From contig JAGFBZ010000863.1 of the NCBI GenBank assembly GCA_018398805.1, positions 62,001 to 126,000 of the forward strand: a stretch of DNA of 64,000 bases. Reading direction: 5' to 3'. Source of the stretch: Hirundichthys speculiger. Its lineage: Eukaryota > Chordata > Actinopteri > Beloniformes > Exocoetidae. A program made the position numbers and the translations under genes. Shown piece by piece: positions 36,411-46,829 of this stretch; within the stretch, counting starts at the first letter, position 1, and every line of letters starts with the position of its first letter. The notes beneath the pieces were generated by a model. The model was not told the origin of the DNA and did not search any database. It was given only the letters and a program-made list of their open reading frames with translations.

Positions 36411-36484
36411 TAAAGCCATATAAATACTATACATATGTAATATTTTAAAGTTTTTTTTTTTTTTTTTATGTTTTTTCCCGGAAG

Positions 36485-36694
36485 AGCAGAAGTAAATTAC
36501 TGCCCCAACTACTCATCAGGTGAATCTGCAGAGACACTTGAAAAAACAAGAGAGACCCTGCTTTTAGAAGTAAAGAAAAGGAACAACCAGGACACAGTGG
36601 CAGCCATGATGGAGAAGACCTTTGCACACAGAAGGCAAGAGGTTATTCGTGATGCACCCCTCATTGCTGATTTCAAAACCAATCTTCTGTGTAC
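36485..36694 (+). CDS. SAMD3-like gene, coding exon A (partial 5')
   Basis: The frame includes AEVNYCPNYSSGESAETLEK, TRETLLLEVKKRNN, QDTVAAMMEKTFAHRRQEVI and RDAPLIADFKTNLLCT. This matches a conserved segment ("...LEKMRKELLEEVKKRN...MEKTFALRRQEVV...") that I recall from a large teleost family often annotated as sterile alpha motif domain-containing protein 3-like. The left border is probably the acceptor after GGAAG (36484) or GGAAGAG (36486), downstream of a poly-T tract. The right border TGTAC|GTGAGG (36694) leaves phase 2. No SAM domain or initiator is seen, so the true N-terminus may be missing. The function of the family is not known to me. Confidence 0.6.
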
Positions 36695-36928
36695 GTGAGG
36701 TGGGTGAATAAATACAGAGCACTCATTTACCTCTGAAATATGTCTTCATTTAAGATAATGTACAGTGTGATTTGGTGTAAGCTAAACAAATATGGGCAAG
36801 CCTTTGAAGTAACTTGTAAGGTGATTGAAGATTTGATGATGGTTCAATTAGTTGGTCAATTCAATCAAATTCAGTGTTGTGTAACTTTTTTTTCTTCTCT
36901 CATTTAAGCGAACTGCTGAATTCTAGAG

Positions 36929-37064
36929 GATTACAACCGTCAGTTTGCTGCCAAAGTTCTTCTCCAAACTGGATGTTCTATCTTCAAACCTGATGAAGGT
37001 GTTTTCTAGGATAGGGGGTGGTCAAGGAAGAAAGATCAAGAGCATCATGGTACCCATCACCCAG
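36929..37064 (+). CDS. SAMD3-like gene, coding exon B
   Basis: It encodes ITTVSLLPKFFSKLDVLSSN, LMKVFSRIGGGQGRKIKSIM and VPITQ, 45 codons, and ends CAG|GTATGA. Joined to exon A by the acceptor TCTAGAG|G (36928), the frame continues without stops. A stronger-looking acceptor after TTCTCTCATTTAAG (36908) would add CGA ACT GCT GAA TTC TAG. Its in-frame stop at 36924-36926 falls in the family's conserved EFxRITT block. Either the exon uses the inner acceptor or the copy carries a nonsense change. Confidence 0.6.
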
Positions 37065-37449
37065 GTATGAGGATAAAAAAAAGAAACGGAACAGCCATAA
37101 TATTTGTCATGTTTGACATTTAAAAGGAGAATGTAAAAGGATGAAGATAAATAAAACTAGATGGAGAGGGGGTAATGTCCTTGATTGAAGAATGATTTGA
37201 TAAAATACAAACGTTGACAATGTCCACTGACATTACAATGGTAGTAATAAATAAACATGAATAAATGTCTTGTTTGGAAATAAAACCAAACCACCTAAGG
37301 ATAATGTAAGTTCACATATACAAATATCAATCACGTTTTTACATAAAAAAAAGTTAATGTCAGTGTTTGTTCGATGTTTGTGAAATCTTTTTTACCTGTT
37401 GACTTTAAAATAGCTTTTTGTTGTCTCTTTTATTGTCCTACACATTCAG

Positions 37450-37542
37450 ACCGATGCCACTGATATCAGAAGAGAGAGCATCATCAAAGCCCTGTGTGTC
37501 TACTTACATGAAGAGCCAGAGAAGCTTGTGAAAGAATACATG
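37450..37542 (+). CDS. SAMD3-like gene, coding exon C
   Basis: It runs from the acceptor ACACATTCAG to ATG|GTATGA and is exactly 31 codons in phase 0: TDATDIRRESIIKALCVYL, then HEEPEKLVKEYM. It resembles the family segment with DVRR...CIYLNEDPEKLVREYM. The preceding 385-base intron has a good pyrimidine tract; the following intron contains the polypyrimidine block at 37600-38110. Confidence 0.7.
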
Positions 37543-37599
37543 GTATGAATTTAGTTTTATTCTGGCATCTGTAAACAACCCAGATACACACTTCACCCT

Positions 37600-38110
37600 C
37601 CTGTTGTCCTCTGGGCTGAAACTGACCCAATCTGTCCTTCCTCCCTTCCTTCTGTCCCTCCATCCTTCCTTCTGTCCTGCCACCCTTCCTTCTTCCCTCC
37701 CTCCTTTCCTTTCTTTCTTCCTCCCTTCCGTCTGCCTCTCATTCCTCCTTCTTTCTCTTGCCTTTCCTGCCTCTCTTCCTTCTGTCCCCCCACTCCTTCA
37801 TCTTTTACATTCTCTCTTTCTCAAATCTTTCTGTCTCTCCATCCCTCCTGTCTCTAATTTGCTTCCGTTCTCCCTCTCCTCTTTTCTCTCGTTCCAAATT
37901 GTTCTTGCCTTCTTCTGTCCCACCATCCCTACTTCCCTCCCTCCCTCCCACTCCATCTTCTCTCCTTTCCTTGATTTTATTTCTCCTTTCCTCCATCCTT
38001 CTTTCCTTCCTTTCTCCATTCCTTCCTTCCTTTCTTTCTTTCTTGATCCAATCAGTTCCCCTCCTCCACCTTTCTATCTTTCTTTCTTCCTTCTTTCCTC
38101 CCATCTTTGT
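37600..38110. repeat. Polypyrimidine (CCTT/TTCC)n tract in the last intron
   Basis: About 500 bases are almost wholly C and T on the plus strand, made of degenerate TTCC and CCCT units. The long open frames here (plus-strand Ser/Leu/Phe/Pro-rich, minus-strand Lys/Glu/Arg-rich) are composition artefacts. Such tracts can form triplex (H-DNA) structures. Confidence 0.95.
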
Positions 38111-38267
38111 CTCAGGACAAAACTAGGGTAAGAAAAGACAATGTAATATTAGAATCTTTAACATAAGATAAGTGACAGCTGCTTTACAGAAATTTGTGTA
38201 TTTAAAAAAATGGGACTACTACATTTTGACATACATATCCTCTATTTCCCCCCTTTCTTCTGTGAAG

Positions 38268-38564
38268 AACACAGATGGTGAAAGCAGTGAAGCTGCGATG
38301 ATGAAGACTACATTTGGAATCTTTGTCATTCGCAAAGAAGGTGCAGAGCCAAAAGATGGACCGGAAGAACTAGGTATCATTCTGGAGGGTGTGCAAGTTC
38401 TGGATGGGCTTGGAAACGTACCACTCGCTGTGGGAATGTTGTTCCTCAGCTATCCACCAGAGCTGCGATACACCTTCGAAGCTTTGCAGAAGCTTATCAT
38501 GGAGCTGGATGGAAACAGACTCTCAAAAGAAATTCAAACACTGAAAACACTACTTGCACGTTAG
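38268..38564 (+). CDS. SAMD3-like gene, terminal coding exon D
   Basis: It begins after the acceptor TTCTGTGAAG and encodes NTDGESSEAAMMKTTFGIFV, then GIILEGVQVLDGLGNVPLAV and LSYPPELRYTFEALQKLIM, ending TLKTLLAR with a TAG stop. The block VGIILDGVQVLNDLGNV...LLFGLIYALNLSYPPELRYTFE is how I remember the family. Here MLF joins directly to LSYPPEL, so about six or seven residues seem deleted. With exons A-C the reading frame stays open to the family-like C-terminus. An alternative is a recently dead copy. Confidence 0.7.
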   Translation, partial: NTDGESSEAAMMKTTFGIFVIRKEGAEPKDGPEELGIILEGVQVLDGLGNVPLAVGMLFLSYPPELRYTFEALQKLIMELDGNRLSKEIQTLKTLLAR

Positions 38565-39698
38565 TCATCCACACAATAGGATAAACTACTGTTCAGGTAG
38601 AAGTTACTCTGTATGAAGCCATTCAGGCATTTACCCTCAAATATGATAAGATGTTGTTAATGTGTTTTGATACTTTAAACTGTTGATATCTGGAGGTTAG
38701 AGTAGAATAATGTTTAGAAGTGTTTCTTTAAACAAGCGAAGAAAAAAAAGTGTCAAACAACGAAGTTTTCTTTTGAAACTTGAGATGATGCACAATACTG
38801 TATTTAACATTTTTCTTTGCACACAGTTGCCAGACGTGTTCTGCATATAGCTTCATAACCAGCTTTGATTTGTTTTTTGGTCATCAGAAAGCTCCAAATG
38901 TAGACACCTAATATACTGGTTGTTTTAATGGTTTACACTTGAAATTTGTCTGTGAAAAGGAATGATTTCTTAAACTTGAGCCACTTCATGGCTACCTAGA
39001 ATCCAGTCTTAAATTTTCATAGATGTCAGTTTTTATAGATTTGTTTGACATAAATTATAGGTTGTTTCATATGAGATGTAAACTGGGGGTAAACTTAACA
39101 GTGTCTGTGTGTTGGACTGAATTTCATGCTGTGTGTATGCTAACCCTAACCCAGAAACATGTTTTCAGCCAATTGCTTGTGAGTGAGTTTTGCAATTTCT
39201 GATAAAGTGTTATTCCAACAAATCCAGTTTTCTTCATGTTTTTCTTTGCCAAAACTTGACACCAGCTTGGGGAATATAGATTGACATTTGTATAAATTGC
39301 AGAATTTAAAAATAATGTTAAATTATTTGTTTTATTATCCTACAATTATGTTCCTGTTAACCTAATGAGTTTTGGTTGACTAAGCACAATTAATTAATGT
39401 AACTGTATTTAAAATAATGGTTGCAACTACCCATTTAAATTAAGTCATAATTATATCATACAAGTTGAAATGGCCCAACAAAAATATGTTACTATGTAAC
39501 ATTTACCCTTACAAATCTAGTTGGACATCATCCTAGTAATTACGTCATAGTAACATAAATGCATCATGTTGATCCAACATATTTATATTTAGGTCAGTCG
39601 ACAAAATTGTTTCTGGCAAAATTAACGCAATTTGTTTGGGTGGAAATTATTTCCATAATTTTATTACGTTCTGCGAACAAATAATTTTTTTGAGTGTA

Positions 39699-42600
39699 GC
39701 ACAAAAAAAAGAGAGAGAGAGAGAAAAAAGGAACAAATACAACTGAATTCAAGCCGTTTTTCTTGGTACTGTTTTTGCCATTGAACAATAACTTTGGACA
39801 GCAAATTGGGACAGTTACTCTGGAGAATTTGGATTGTAATGGTTCACAGCACCACTTTATTCAGTCTAAAATAAGCAGGAAAACAGTATATGTGAATAAT
39901 TCCCAGCAGTTATAATAAGTCGATGATGCTGTGGGCCGGCTTTTTATGCACAGCATCACCATAAAGTGAGAAACTAAATCGTTGCACAAATGCATTGTTT
40001 AATTCTAGAGATTTTCTGTTGTATGATTCAGTTGATCTGGCTTCATCGTTAGGCTGTGAAGAGTCAACGTGTTGTGGTCAGTCTCCCAAAAAGAGTGCAG
40101 CGAATGTTCAGAGGCCTGTTTCTGTTGAGAAACTGTAATAAGGTCATCCAAGTAAAGCAATAAGGGCCTTTCTTCAATTCGAAATGGTTCAGCTTTCTTG
40201 CCCCATCAGAGCAAAGTTGGTTACTGATGACATTTTTCATAGACTGACTGTGATTTTTTTTTCTAAAAAAAAATCTGTGGTTCATCTTATCTGACCTGAT
40301 CTGTCAATTACACATAACTTTAGGGAGGGAGAAGAAAATAGAATTTTAAAGTCATTGTGGACTACCACAGCCTTGATTCCTCCGAGTCTGTAAAGTTATG
40401 CAGGAGGTGCAAAAACACTTTTCACATTTTCATGGAATCAGAACTGTGAGGCTGAGAATAGAAGACAAGAGATTTTCTCCGTGCAGACACAACATTCTCT
40501 CGACTCCAAACCTCGTGCTTCTCAACTACCTCATACTTACTCATAACGACTTCCAGTAGCTCCGGTGGCTTTTTGTTCTCAGCCGGCTGTGACATCATTC
40601 CCCTTTCACCCAGTTCTCTGAAGGCTGCAGCGGCAAAGGTAACTCTCGGTCAAACCACGATGCCTTCAATGACTTATCCAAGGTTCGAGAAAGAAAGCAC
40701 CAAGGAAAGATAAGCAGAAAGGTTCTTTTTGATAACATGTTTTTCTTTTTTTACGTAAAAAAAATATATCTAGATGTTATTTATAACACTGGTAATTTGA
40801 AAGAGGGAGAGAGAAATAGTGATAGCCTGATATTAGGCTAATCATTCCAACTGTTTACTATTTCAAAACACAATAACTCCCTTCTGTGATGACACAAATA
40901 TTACTCCATATTTATGCAGTCTACAGATAGTGTTGGCTATTTATTAGTTGCTTCAATAGTCATACTGCCTTGTATCGTTCAAATCTGTAACAGATATACA
41001 ATCAACTGAAAGGTCCACAAGAAAGCCTGAATGAATTCTCAAGGCTCATAAAATGAGCCAAACCAAACATATACATTTAAAATATATTCAAAAATTAGTT
41101 GGAAAAAGTTTCAAAGAACTACTGCTCTTATAAAAAAGCACCAATTTCTTCTTATTTAGTAAATATTTATCAAAAACGTAATATTTATGTTGTTGGATAT
41201 AGGCATTTGTATATTTCCGACAGGACTTGAATGCCTCATAAGTCCAGACGACGTTGCGAGCTCGGGACTGGAAACGTTTACCTAAGGCTTATTCTGCAGG
41301 CAGAGTCGTGTCTTTGTGTCACTACCATTACATTTTCGTAATGGTAGTCCCTTCGATGCCCTTTGTAATATTTACAAAAAACACATTAAATAAAGAAAAG
41401 AGACGTTACATTTGTAGTCTATGCGTGGTTTGCTTCTCTCCTTAAGTCAGTCTTTCTTTGAAGATAGATATGAATCTGACATGGCTTAAAAACAGATGTA
41501 TTCCGAGGACAGACTCAGTGTTTTCGTCTTCTAAGCAGATGTAACACATTTTCGCTGCAGGAAGTTAAATATAGGTAATCTCCACCATCCCCCTCCTACT
41601 CTGCTTGCCTCCATCAAACTCCGTGCTGGGGTTACTATCGGACAAACCTCCCCTCCTCCTTCACACTCAGCGCAGGGTTACTGTAGGGCAAAATGTTCCA
41701 TCCACGTCTTCTTCCTCTTTATTCCTGCTTGTCTCCATCGGCATTTTTGTCAACAGGTTAAGCAGCCTTTTCATGGGAGTATTCCAACAACGTGCAGTTT
41801 TCTGCCCTTATATCTGAATTATTCCTCATCCCAGTTAGAGTGATAGCCTGTCTCATTACTTTTACTAAAACTTAAAGCTAAGGCACCTTTTTCCAGATTA
41901 TCCTAACTAAACTGCAGTTTTTATGTTGTCATTTCTTTGTGATTTCAATTCTAAGAGATTCAGAAGTGTTTTAACATTCTGAGAGGTTTTAATCTAATGA
42001 TCCCGTCAGCCCTAATGTGTAAACTAGCTCATGCTGTGCCAGCCATAACACTCCATTGTTCTCCAGCCGTTGGGAATAATGTCATTTGACATGCACTACA
42101 CAATGGATGAGTTCTGTTCTGTTCAACCCTTTTAGAGATTTTAAAAAATATTTTTCATGCAGGTAACTTTACAATCATGTATTTTTCTTTATTTGTTTGA
42201 CTAAACTTTAAAGCTGTCTTTGGACACCTTTCTCCATTTCCAGACTGTTACTCCTGACTGGGTTAAGTTGAACACCTTAAACTTTCACAATATTTAGGAA
42301 TAGTTGTGTGATTCCAGCTTGATTCTTATTCCTTAATTTGAGTTTTCAGAAATAGTGGGATGCCAGGAAAAATATTTGCTGGTAATGAAAAAGAAAGAAA
42401 GAATTTAGGAAACATATTTAGAAGGATACCACATCCTTTCCTCTGAGCAGTAATTTCATCGTGATGATCATTTTTGGGGGGAGTTAATAAGAAGCTTTTT
42501 TTTTCCAAAGCCACTTACAGCTGAAACACATTCAAGTGTTCGAACAGTAAAATACCCTGGTGTCCATGCTTTAAGTCCCAAATCTGCTTAAATATCAGAG
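39699..42600. other. Intergenic, nothing assigned
   Basis: A short (GA)n-like run at 39709-39725. A GC-richer patch at 40480-40660 ends in a donor-like AAAG|GTAACT (GT at 40640-40641) and could be an isolated non-coding exon, but no partner exon is evident. Confidence 0.35.
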
Positions 42601-42607
42601 TACAAGG

Positions 42608-42798
42608 GCTGCTGCGTAGCTCAGTGGTTTAAGCAGGAGGCTTATGTACAAAGGCTGCAGTCCTCCTGCAGCGGTCACAGGTTAAACTCCCGAACCTTTG
42701 TTGTGTGTCCTCCCTGCTCTCTCTGCTCTAGTTTCCCATTTCCTCTCCACTGTAAATAAAGGCTGCTGGTGTCCAAAATAAATAAATAAATAAATATA
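42608..42798 (+). mobile_element. tRNA-derived SINE
   Basis: It begins GGCTGCTGCGTAGCTCAGTG with an A-box-like TAGCTCAGTGGTTTAAGC and a B-box-like GTCACAGGTTAAACTCCC about 45 bases on. A pyrimidine-rich body with CTGTAAATAAAGGCTGC and an (AATA)n tail at 42776-42797 follow. It is related to the minus-strand SINE at 4236-4450. Confidence 0.75.
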
Positions 42799-43649
42799 GG
42801 CTTGGTTGGACAAGTCATCAAGAAAGCAATTCGACAGAGAATATGATGTAATCTCTGAAGAATTACAAGGGCAGAAAAATTCTACTGTCAGCCCTACATC
42901 CTGAAAGTCATTATGAAACATTTAAAATAAACAGTTTGATAAGCACTTGCAAGTTAATGCCACCAATGATCTCCTGTTACATAAACACTCTTTTTTATGT
43001 CATACTACTTTTCATCTGTCTGTGTGATATAAATTTTAGATCAATTATGCCATGTTAAAATGAAACTGTATTACACTAGAAAACATGTTTAAACAGAACA
43101 GAAATATGTAAATAAGTCTCTTAAAACTTCATTATACACAGAACAAAAATATAAACGTAACACTTTTGTTCTTGCCCTCATTTTGCATGAGCTGAACTTA
43201 AAGATCTAAGACTTTTTCTATGTACACAAAGGGCTTATTTCTCTCAGATCCATCCATCCATTATCATCCGCTTGGTCTGGAGTCGGGTCGTGGAGGCAGC
43301 AGCTTCAGCAGAGAGGCCCAGACCTCCCTCCCACCAGCCGCTTCCACCAGGTCCTCTGAGAGAGCCCCGGGACACTCCCAGGCCATCTGAGAAATATAAT
43401 CTCTCCAGCGTGTCCTGGGTCTGCCCTGTGGTTTCCTCCCAGTTGGACATACCCAAAACACCTCTCCTGGGAGGCGTCCAGGAAGACATCCTAAACATAT
43501 GCCCGAACCACCCAAAGTGGTTTCTCTTGATGTGAAGGAGCAGCGGCTCTACTCTGAGTCTCTCCCGAATGACTGAACTTCTCACCTTATCTCTAAGGGA
43601 GAGTCCAGCCACCCAACGGAGAAAACCCATTTCTGCCGCTTGTATTCGC

Positions 43650-45426
43650 AATCTCGTTCTTTAGGTCACTACCCACAGTTCATGACCATAGGTGAGGGTT
43701 GGAACAAAGAACAGTAAACAGAAAGCCTTGCCTTTTGGCTCAGCTCTTTCTTCACCACAACAAGAGAGAGTTCGCACCACTGCCGACGCTGCACCAAATC
43801 GTCTGTTGATCTCCCATTCCTTCTCCCATCACCCGTGAACAAGACACTCAAACTCCTCCATTTGAGGCGGAACCTCATTCCTGACCCGGAGAAGGCATTC
43901 TACCCTTTTCCGACTGAGAACCATGGTTTTAGATTTGGAGGTGCTGATTCTCATCCCTGCCACTTCACACTAGGCTGCAAACCGCTCCAGTGAGAGTTTA
44001 AGATCCCCACTCGATGGTGCCAACAGGACCACGTCATCTGCAAACAGCAGCGATGAAATCTTGACACCTCCGATCTGGAACCCCTCCTCTCCTTGGCTGC
44101 GCCTAGAAATTCTGTCCATAAACATTATGAACAGAATCAGTGACAAAGGGCAGCCCTGATGGAGTCCAACTCTCACTAAAAATGAGTCCGACTTACAACC
44201 GGCAATGCGGACCAAACTCTCACTCCATTTGTACAGGGACTGGACAGCCCGTAGCTACGGACCCAGTACCCCATACTCCTGAAGTAACCCCCACAGGACC
44301 CCTCGAGGGACCCAGTCAAATGTTTTCTCCAAGTCCACAAAACACATGTGGACTGGTTGGGCAAATTCCCATGCCCCCTCAAGGACCCTAGTGAGGGTAT
44401 AGAGCTGGTCCAGTGTTTCACAACCAGGACGGAACCCACATTGTTCCTCATGAATCTGGGACTCGACAATCGATTGGACTCTCTTTTTCAGCACTCCTCC
44501 TTACCAGGGAGGAGGAGCAATGTGATTCCCCTGTAATTGGAACATACCCTCCAGTCCCCCTTCTTAAAAAGGGAAACCACCACCCCAGTCTGCCAATCCA
44601 GAGGTACTGCCTCCAATTTCCATGGGATGTTGCAGAGATGTATCAACCAAGACAGTCCAACAACATCCAGAGCCTTCAGGAACTCAGGGCGGATCTCGTC
44701 CACCCCCGGAGCCCTGCCACTGTGCAGTTTCTTAATTACCTCGGCGACCTCAGTTCCAGTCATGGACGAGTCCACCTCTAAGTACACAGGCTCAGCATCC
44801 TCTACAGAAGACATGTTGGTGGGATTGAGAAGGTCCTCAAAGTATTCCTTCCACCGCCAAATGACATCGACAGTTGAGGTCAGCAGCACCTCACCTTCAC
44901 TATACACAGTGTTGATGAAGCACTGCTTTCCCTGCATGAGCCATCTGACACTTTGCCAGAATCTCCATGGAACCAATCGAAAGTAATTTTCCATGGCCTT
45001 ACCGAACTCCTCCCACACCCAAGTTTTCGCCTCAGAGACTGCCAAGGCTGCAGCCCGCTTGGCCCGTTGATACCTGCCTGCTGATTCCAGAGTCCCACAA
45101 GCTAACCAAGCCCGGTAGGATTCCTTCTTCAGTCTGACGGCCTCTCTTACCCAAGGTGTCCACCACCGGGTTAGAGGATTGGGACCATGGCAGGCACCAA
45201 CGACCTTACGGCCACAGCTCCTGTCAGCCTCTTCAGCAATGGAGGCGTGGAACATGGCCCATTCAGACTCAATGTCCCCGGCGATGCAGTTGAAGCTCTG
45301 CCGGAGGTGCGAATTGTAGATCTTTCTGACAGGTTCCTCTGCCAAACATTCCCAGCAAACCCTCACTACATCTTTGAGCCTACCAGGTCTGACTGGCATT
45401 CTCTCCCGCCATCTGATCCAACTCAC
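43650..45426 (-). pseudogene. LINE reverse transcriptase region (frames broken)
   Basis: The longest open part, 45426-44488 (312 codons), runs from MSWIRWRERMPVRPGRLKDV through RAPGVDEIRPEFLKALDVVG and GVVVSLFKKGDWRVCSNYRG to ITLLLLPGKEEC. After a shift, 44494-44255 reads EEQCGFRPGCETLDQLYTLT and HMCFVDLEKTFDWVPRGVLW (the first catalytic Asp block). Then 44215-43970 reads VGLHQGCPLSLILFIMFMDR and SSLLFADDVVLLAPSSGDLK (the FADD active-site motif intact). The stretch 43878-43244 covers the C-terminal part, including VVVKKELSQKARLSVYCSLF and WFGHMFRMSSWTPPRRG. At least three frameshifts make it non-functional. Confidence 0.85.
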
Positions 45427-45439
45427 GACCAGGTAGTGA

Positions 45440-45935
45440 TCAGTTGAGTGTCCAAAACATACAGGCGAAGATCTGATGATACGAGTATAAAGTCAATCAT
45501 CGATCTATGGCCAAGAGTGTCCTGATCCCACGTGCATTTATGGACACCATGTTTGAACATGACTAGTACAGAAGTCCAACAACAAAACACCACAGATCAG
45601 AGAGGCCATTCCTCCCAATCATGCCCCTCCAGGTACCACTGTCATTGCTGTGAGCTTTGAAGTCCCCCAGCAGGATAAAGGAGTCCCCATTCGGGGCGCT
45701 TTCCAGCACTCCCGCCAAGGACTTCAAGAAGGCTGGGTACTCTGAACTGTCATTCGTTGCATATGCACAGATGACAGTCAGAGCCTGTTCTGAACTGTCA
45801 TTCGTTGCATATGTACAGATGACAGTCAGAGCCCGTTCCCCGACCCGAAAGTGAAGGGAAGCTACTCTCTTATCTACTGGGGAAAACCCCAACGTACAGG
45901 CTCCAAGCTGGGGGGCTATAAGCAAGCCCACACCA
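45440..45935 (-). pseudogene. LINE endonuclease (APE-like) region with internal 48-bp duplication
   Basis: The minus-strand frame 45931-45563 encodes LHFRVGERALTVICTYATND, then DSFILLGDFKAHSNDSGTWR and GMIGRNGLSDL. LLGDFNAH is the conserved Asp/Asn motif of APE endonucleases; here Asn is Lys (GDFKAH), a change in a catalytic-site motif. A tandem 48-bp repeat (45741-45788 and 45789-45836) duplicates ALTVICxYATNDSSEQ. After a frame break the next block (about 45545-45430) has the LGHRSMIDFI-like segment and joins the frame at 45426. Confidence 0.75.
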
Positions 45936-46829
45936 GCCCGTCGCCTCTCACCCTGGGCAACGGCCAGAGGAGAACAAGGTTCAGCCTCTCTCGGGAAGAT
46001 TGGTTCCAGAGTCCAGGGTGTGCATCGAGGTGAGCCTGACTATATCTAGCTGGTACCTCTCAACCTCATGCACAAGCTCAGGTTCCTTCCCTGCCATAGA
46101 GTTGATGTTCCATGTCCCAGTAGCCAGTTTAGTCAGCCAGGGGTCAGCATGCCAAGGCCCACGCTCCTATGCACCCGACTCCTATGACCCTCCCTGCAGG
46201 TGGTGAGCCCAAGGAGAGGTGAACCCATCTAACCCATTTAGGCTGAACCCAGCCGGGCCCCATGGGTAAAGGCCCGGCCACCAGGCGTTCCCGAACAATC
46301 CTCTCCCCAAGGCTTGGCTCCAGGGTGGGGCCCTGGTGACCCTTGCCCGGGCGAGGGACATCGAGCTCTTGGTTTGTTTTGTGTCATAGGAGTTGATTGA
46401 ATCGCACTTAGTGGTCTTAGTGGTCCCCGAGGACCTGCTTTGCCTGGGTGACCCTACCAGGGGGCAAATGCCCATGACAACATAGCTCCTGGGATCATTC
46501 GGGCACACAAACCGTTCCACCACAATAAGGTGGCAATTTAGGTGAGGGGTTTCTCTCAAATATTGTTCATGAATCTGTCTAAAACTGTGTTAGTGAGTAC
46601 TTCTCGCGAAGTTGCTGGATATTGGCAGGAAGTGGGACATGCTGTTGTATACTCCGATCCAGAGCACCCCAGACATGGTGGCCATGCAAGAGCTAGAATG
46701 TTTTCAGCCTCCAGGAATTGTGTACAGATCCTTGTAACATGGGGCCTAGATTGTCATGCAACATGTCGTTCTCATGAAAAATGGAGGAAAAACAAAAGTG
46801 TTCCATTTATATTTGGTTCAGTGTATATG

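Larger units (their letters stand above)
35167..39696 (+). mobile_element. Candidate 4.5-kb transposon-like unit carrying a host-like gene
   Basis: Perfect 12-bp inverted termini, CACTCAAAAAAA at 35167-35178 and TTTTTTTGAGTG at 39685-39696, are each bordered outside by TA (35165-35166 and 39697-39698). Inside lie two candidate 5' exons, a hAT fragment, four exons of a SAMD3-like gene and a long AT-rich 3' region. The 3' region has quasi-repeats such as ATGTTACTATGTAACAT and TGTTGATCCAACATA. No transposase is visible. The A-rich terminus weakens the statistical case, but the symmetric TA and the neat enclosure of the whole gene argue for a unit. This is inference. Confidence 0.45.
43247..46549 (-). 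mobile_element. 3.3-kb APE-type non-LTR retrotransposon with TTTCTCTCA target duplication
   Basis: The 9-bp TTTCTCTCA borders both sides (43238-43246 and 46550-46558). Read on the minus strand, the element ends in GGATGATAATGGATGGATGG, a GGAT-type tail. It carries a 5' leader, an endonuclease region and a reverse transcriptase region, nearly full length for the family, with several frameshifts and stops. The family is abundant in teleosts. I recall its protein but am unsure of the clade (RTE/Rex3-like or I/Nimb-like). Confidence 0.85.
43137..46823. mobile_element. Tc1-like deletion derivative split by a LINE
   Basis: The left end, CACAGAACAAAAATATAAAC, and the right end, CATTTATATTTGGTTCAGTG, are imperfect inverted repeats of a well-known fish Tc1 family, bordered by TA at 43135-43136 and 46824-46825. 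Without the LINE the element is only about 380 bases. Its right part (46600-46745) keeps minus-strand transposase text, in antisense such as GTTGCTGGATATTGGCAGGA and CCAGGAATTGTGTACAGATC. Most of the transposase is deleted. Confidence 0.8.

Noticed and set aside
37593..38131. A 175-codon plus-strand frame and Lys/Glu/Arg-rich minus-strand frames
   Set aside because: All are forced by the polypyrimidine tract, with no family resemblance or splice context.
39136..39154. Short telomere-like CTAACCCTAACCC
   Set aside because: Only two units; expected by chance and not an interstitial telomeric array.
40480..40645. Possible isolated exon ending GCGGCAAAG|GTAACT
   Set aside because: No partner exon, no coding frame and no promoter signal that I could support.
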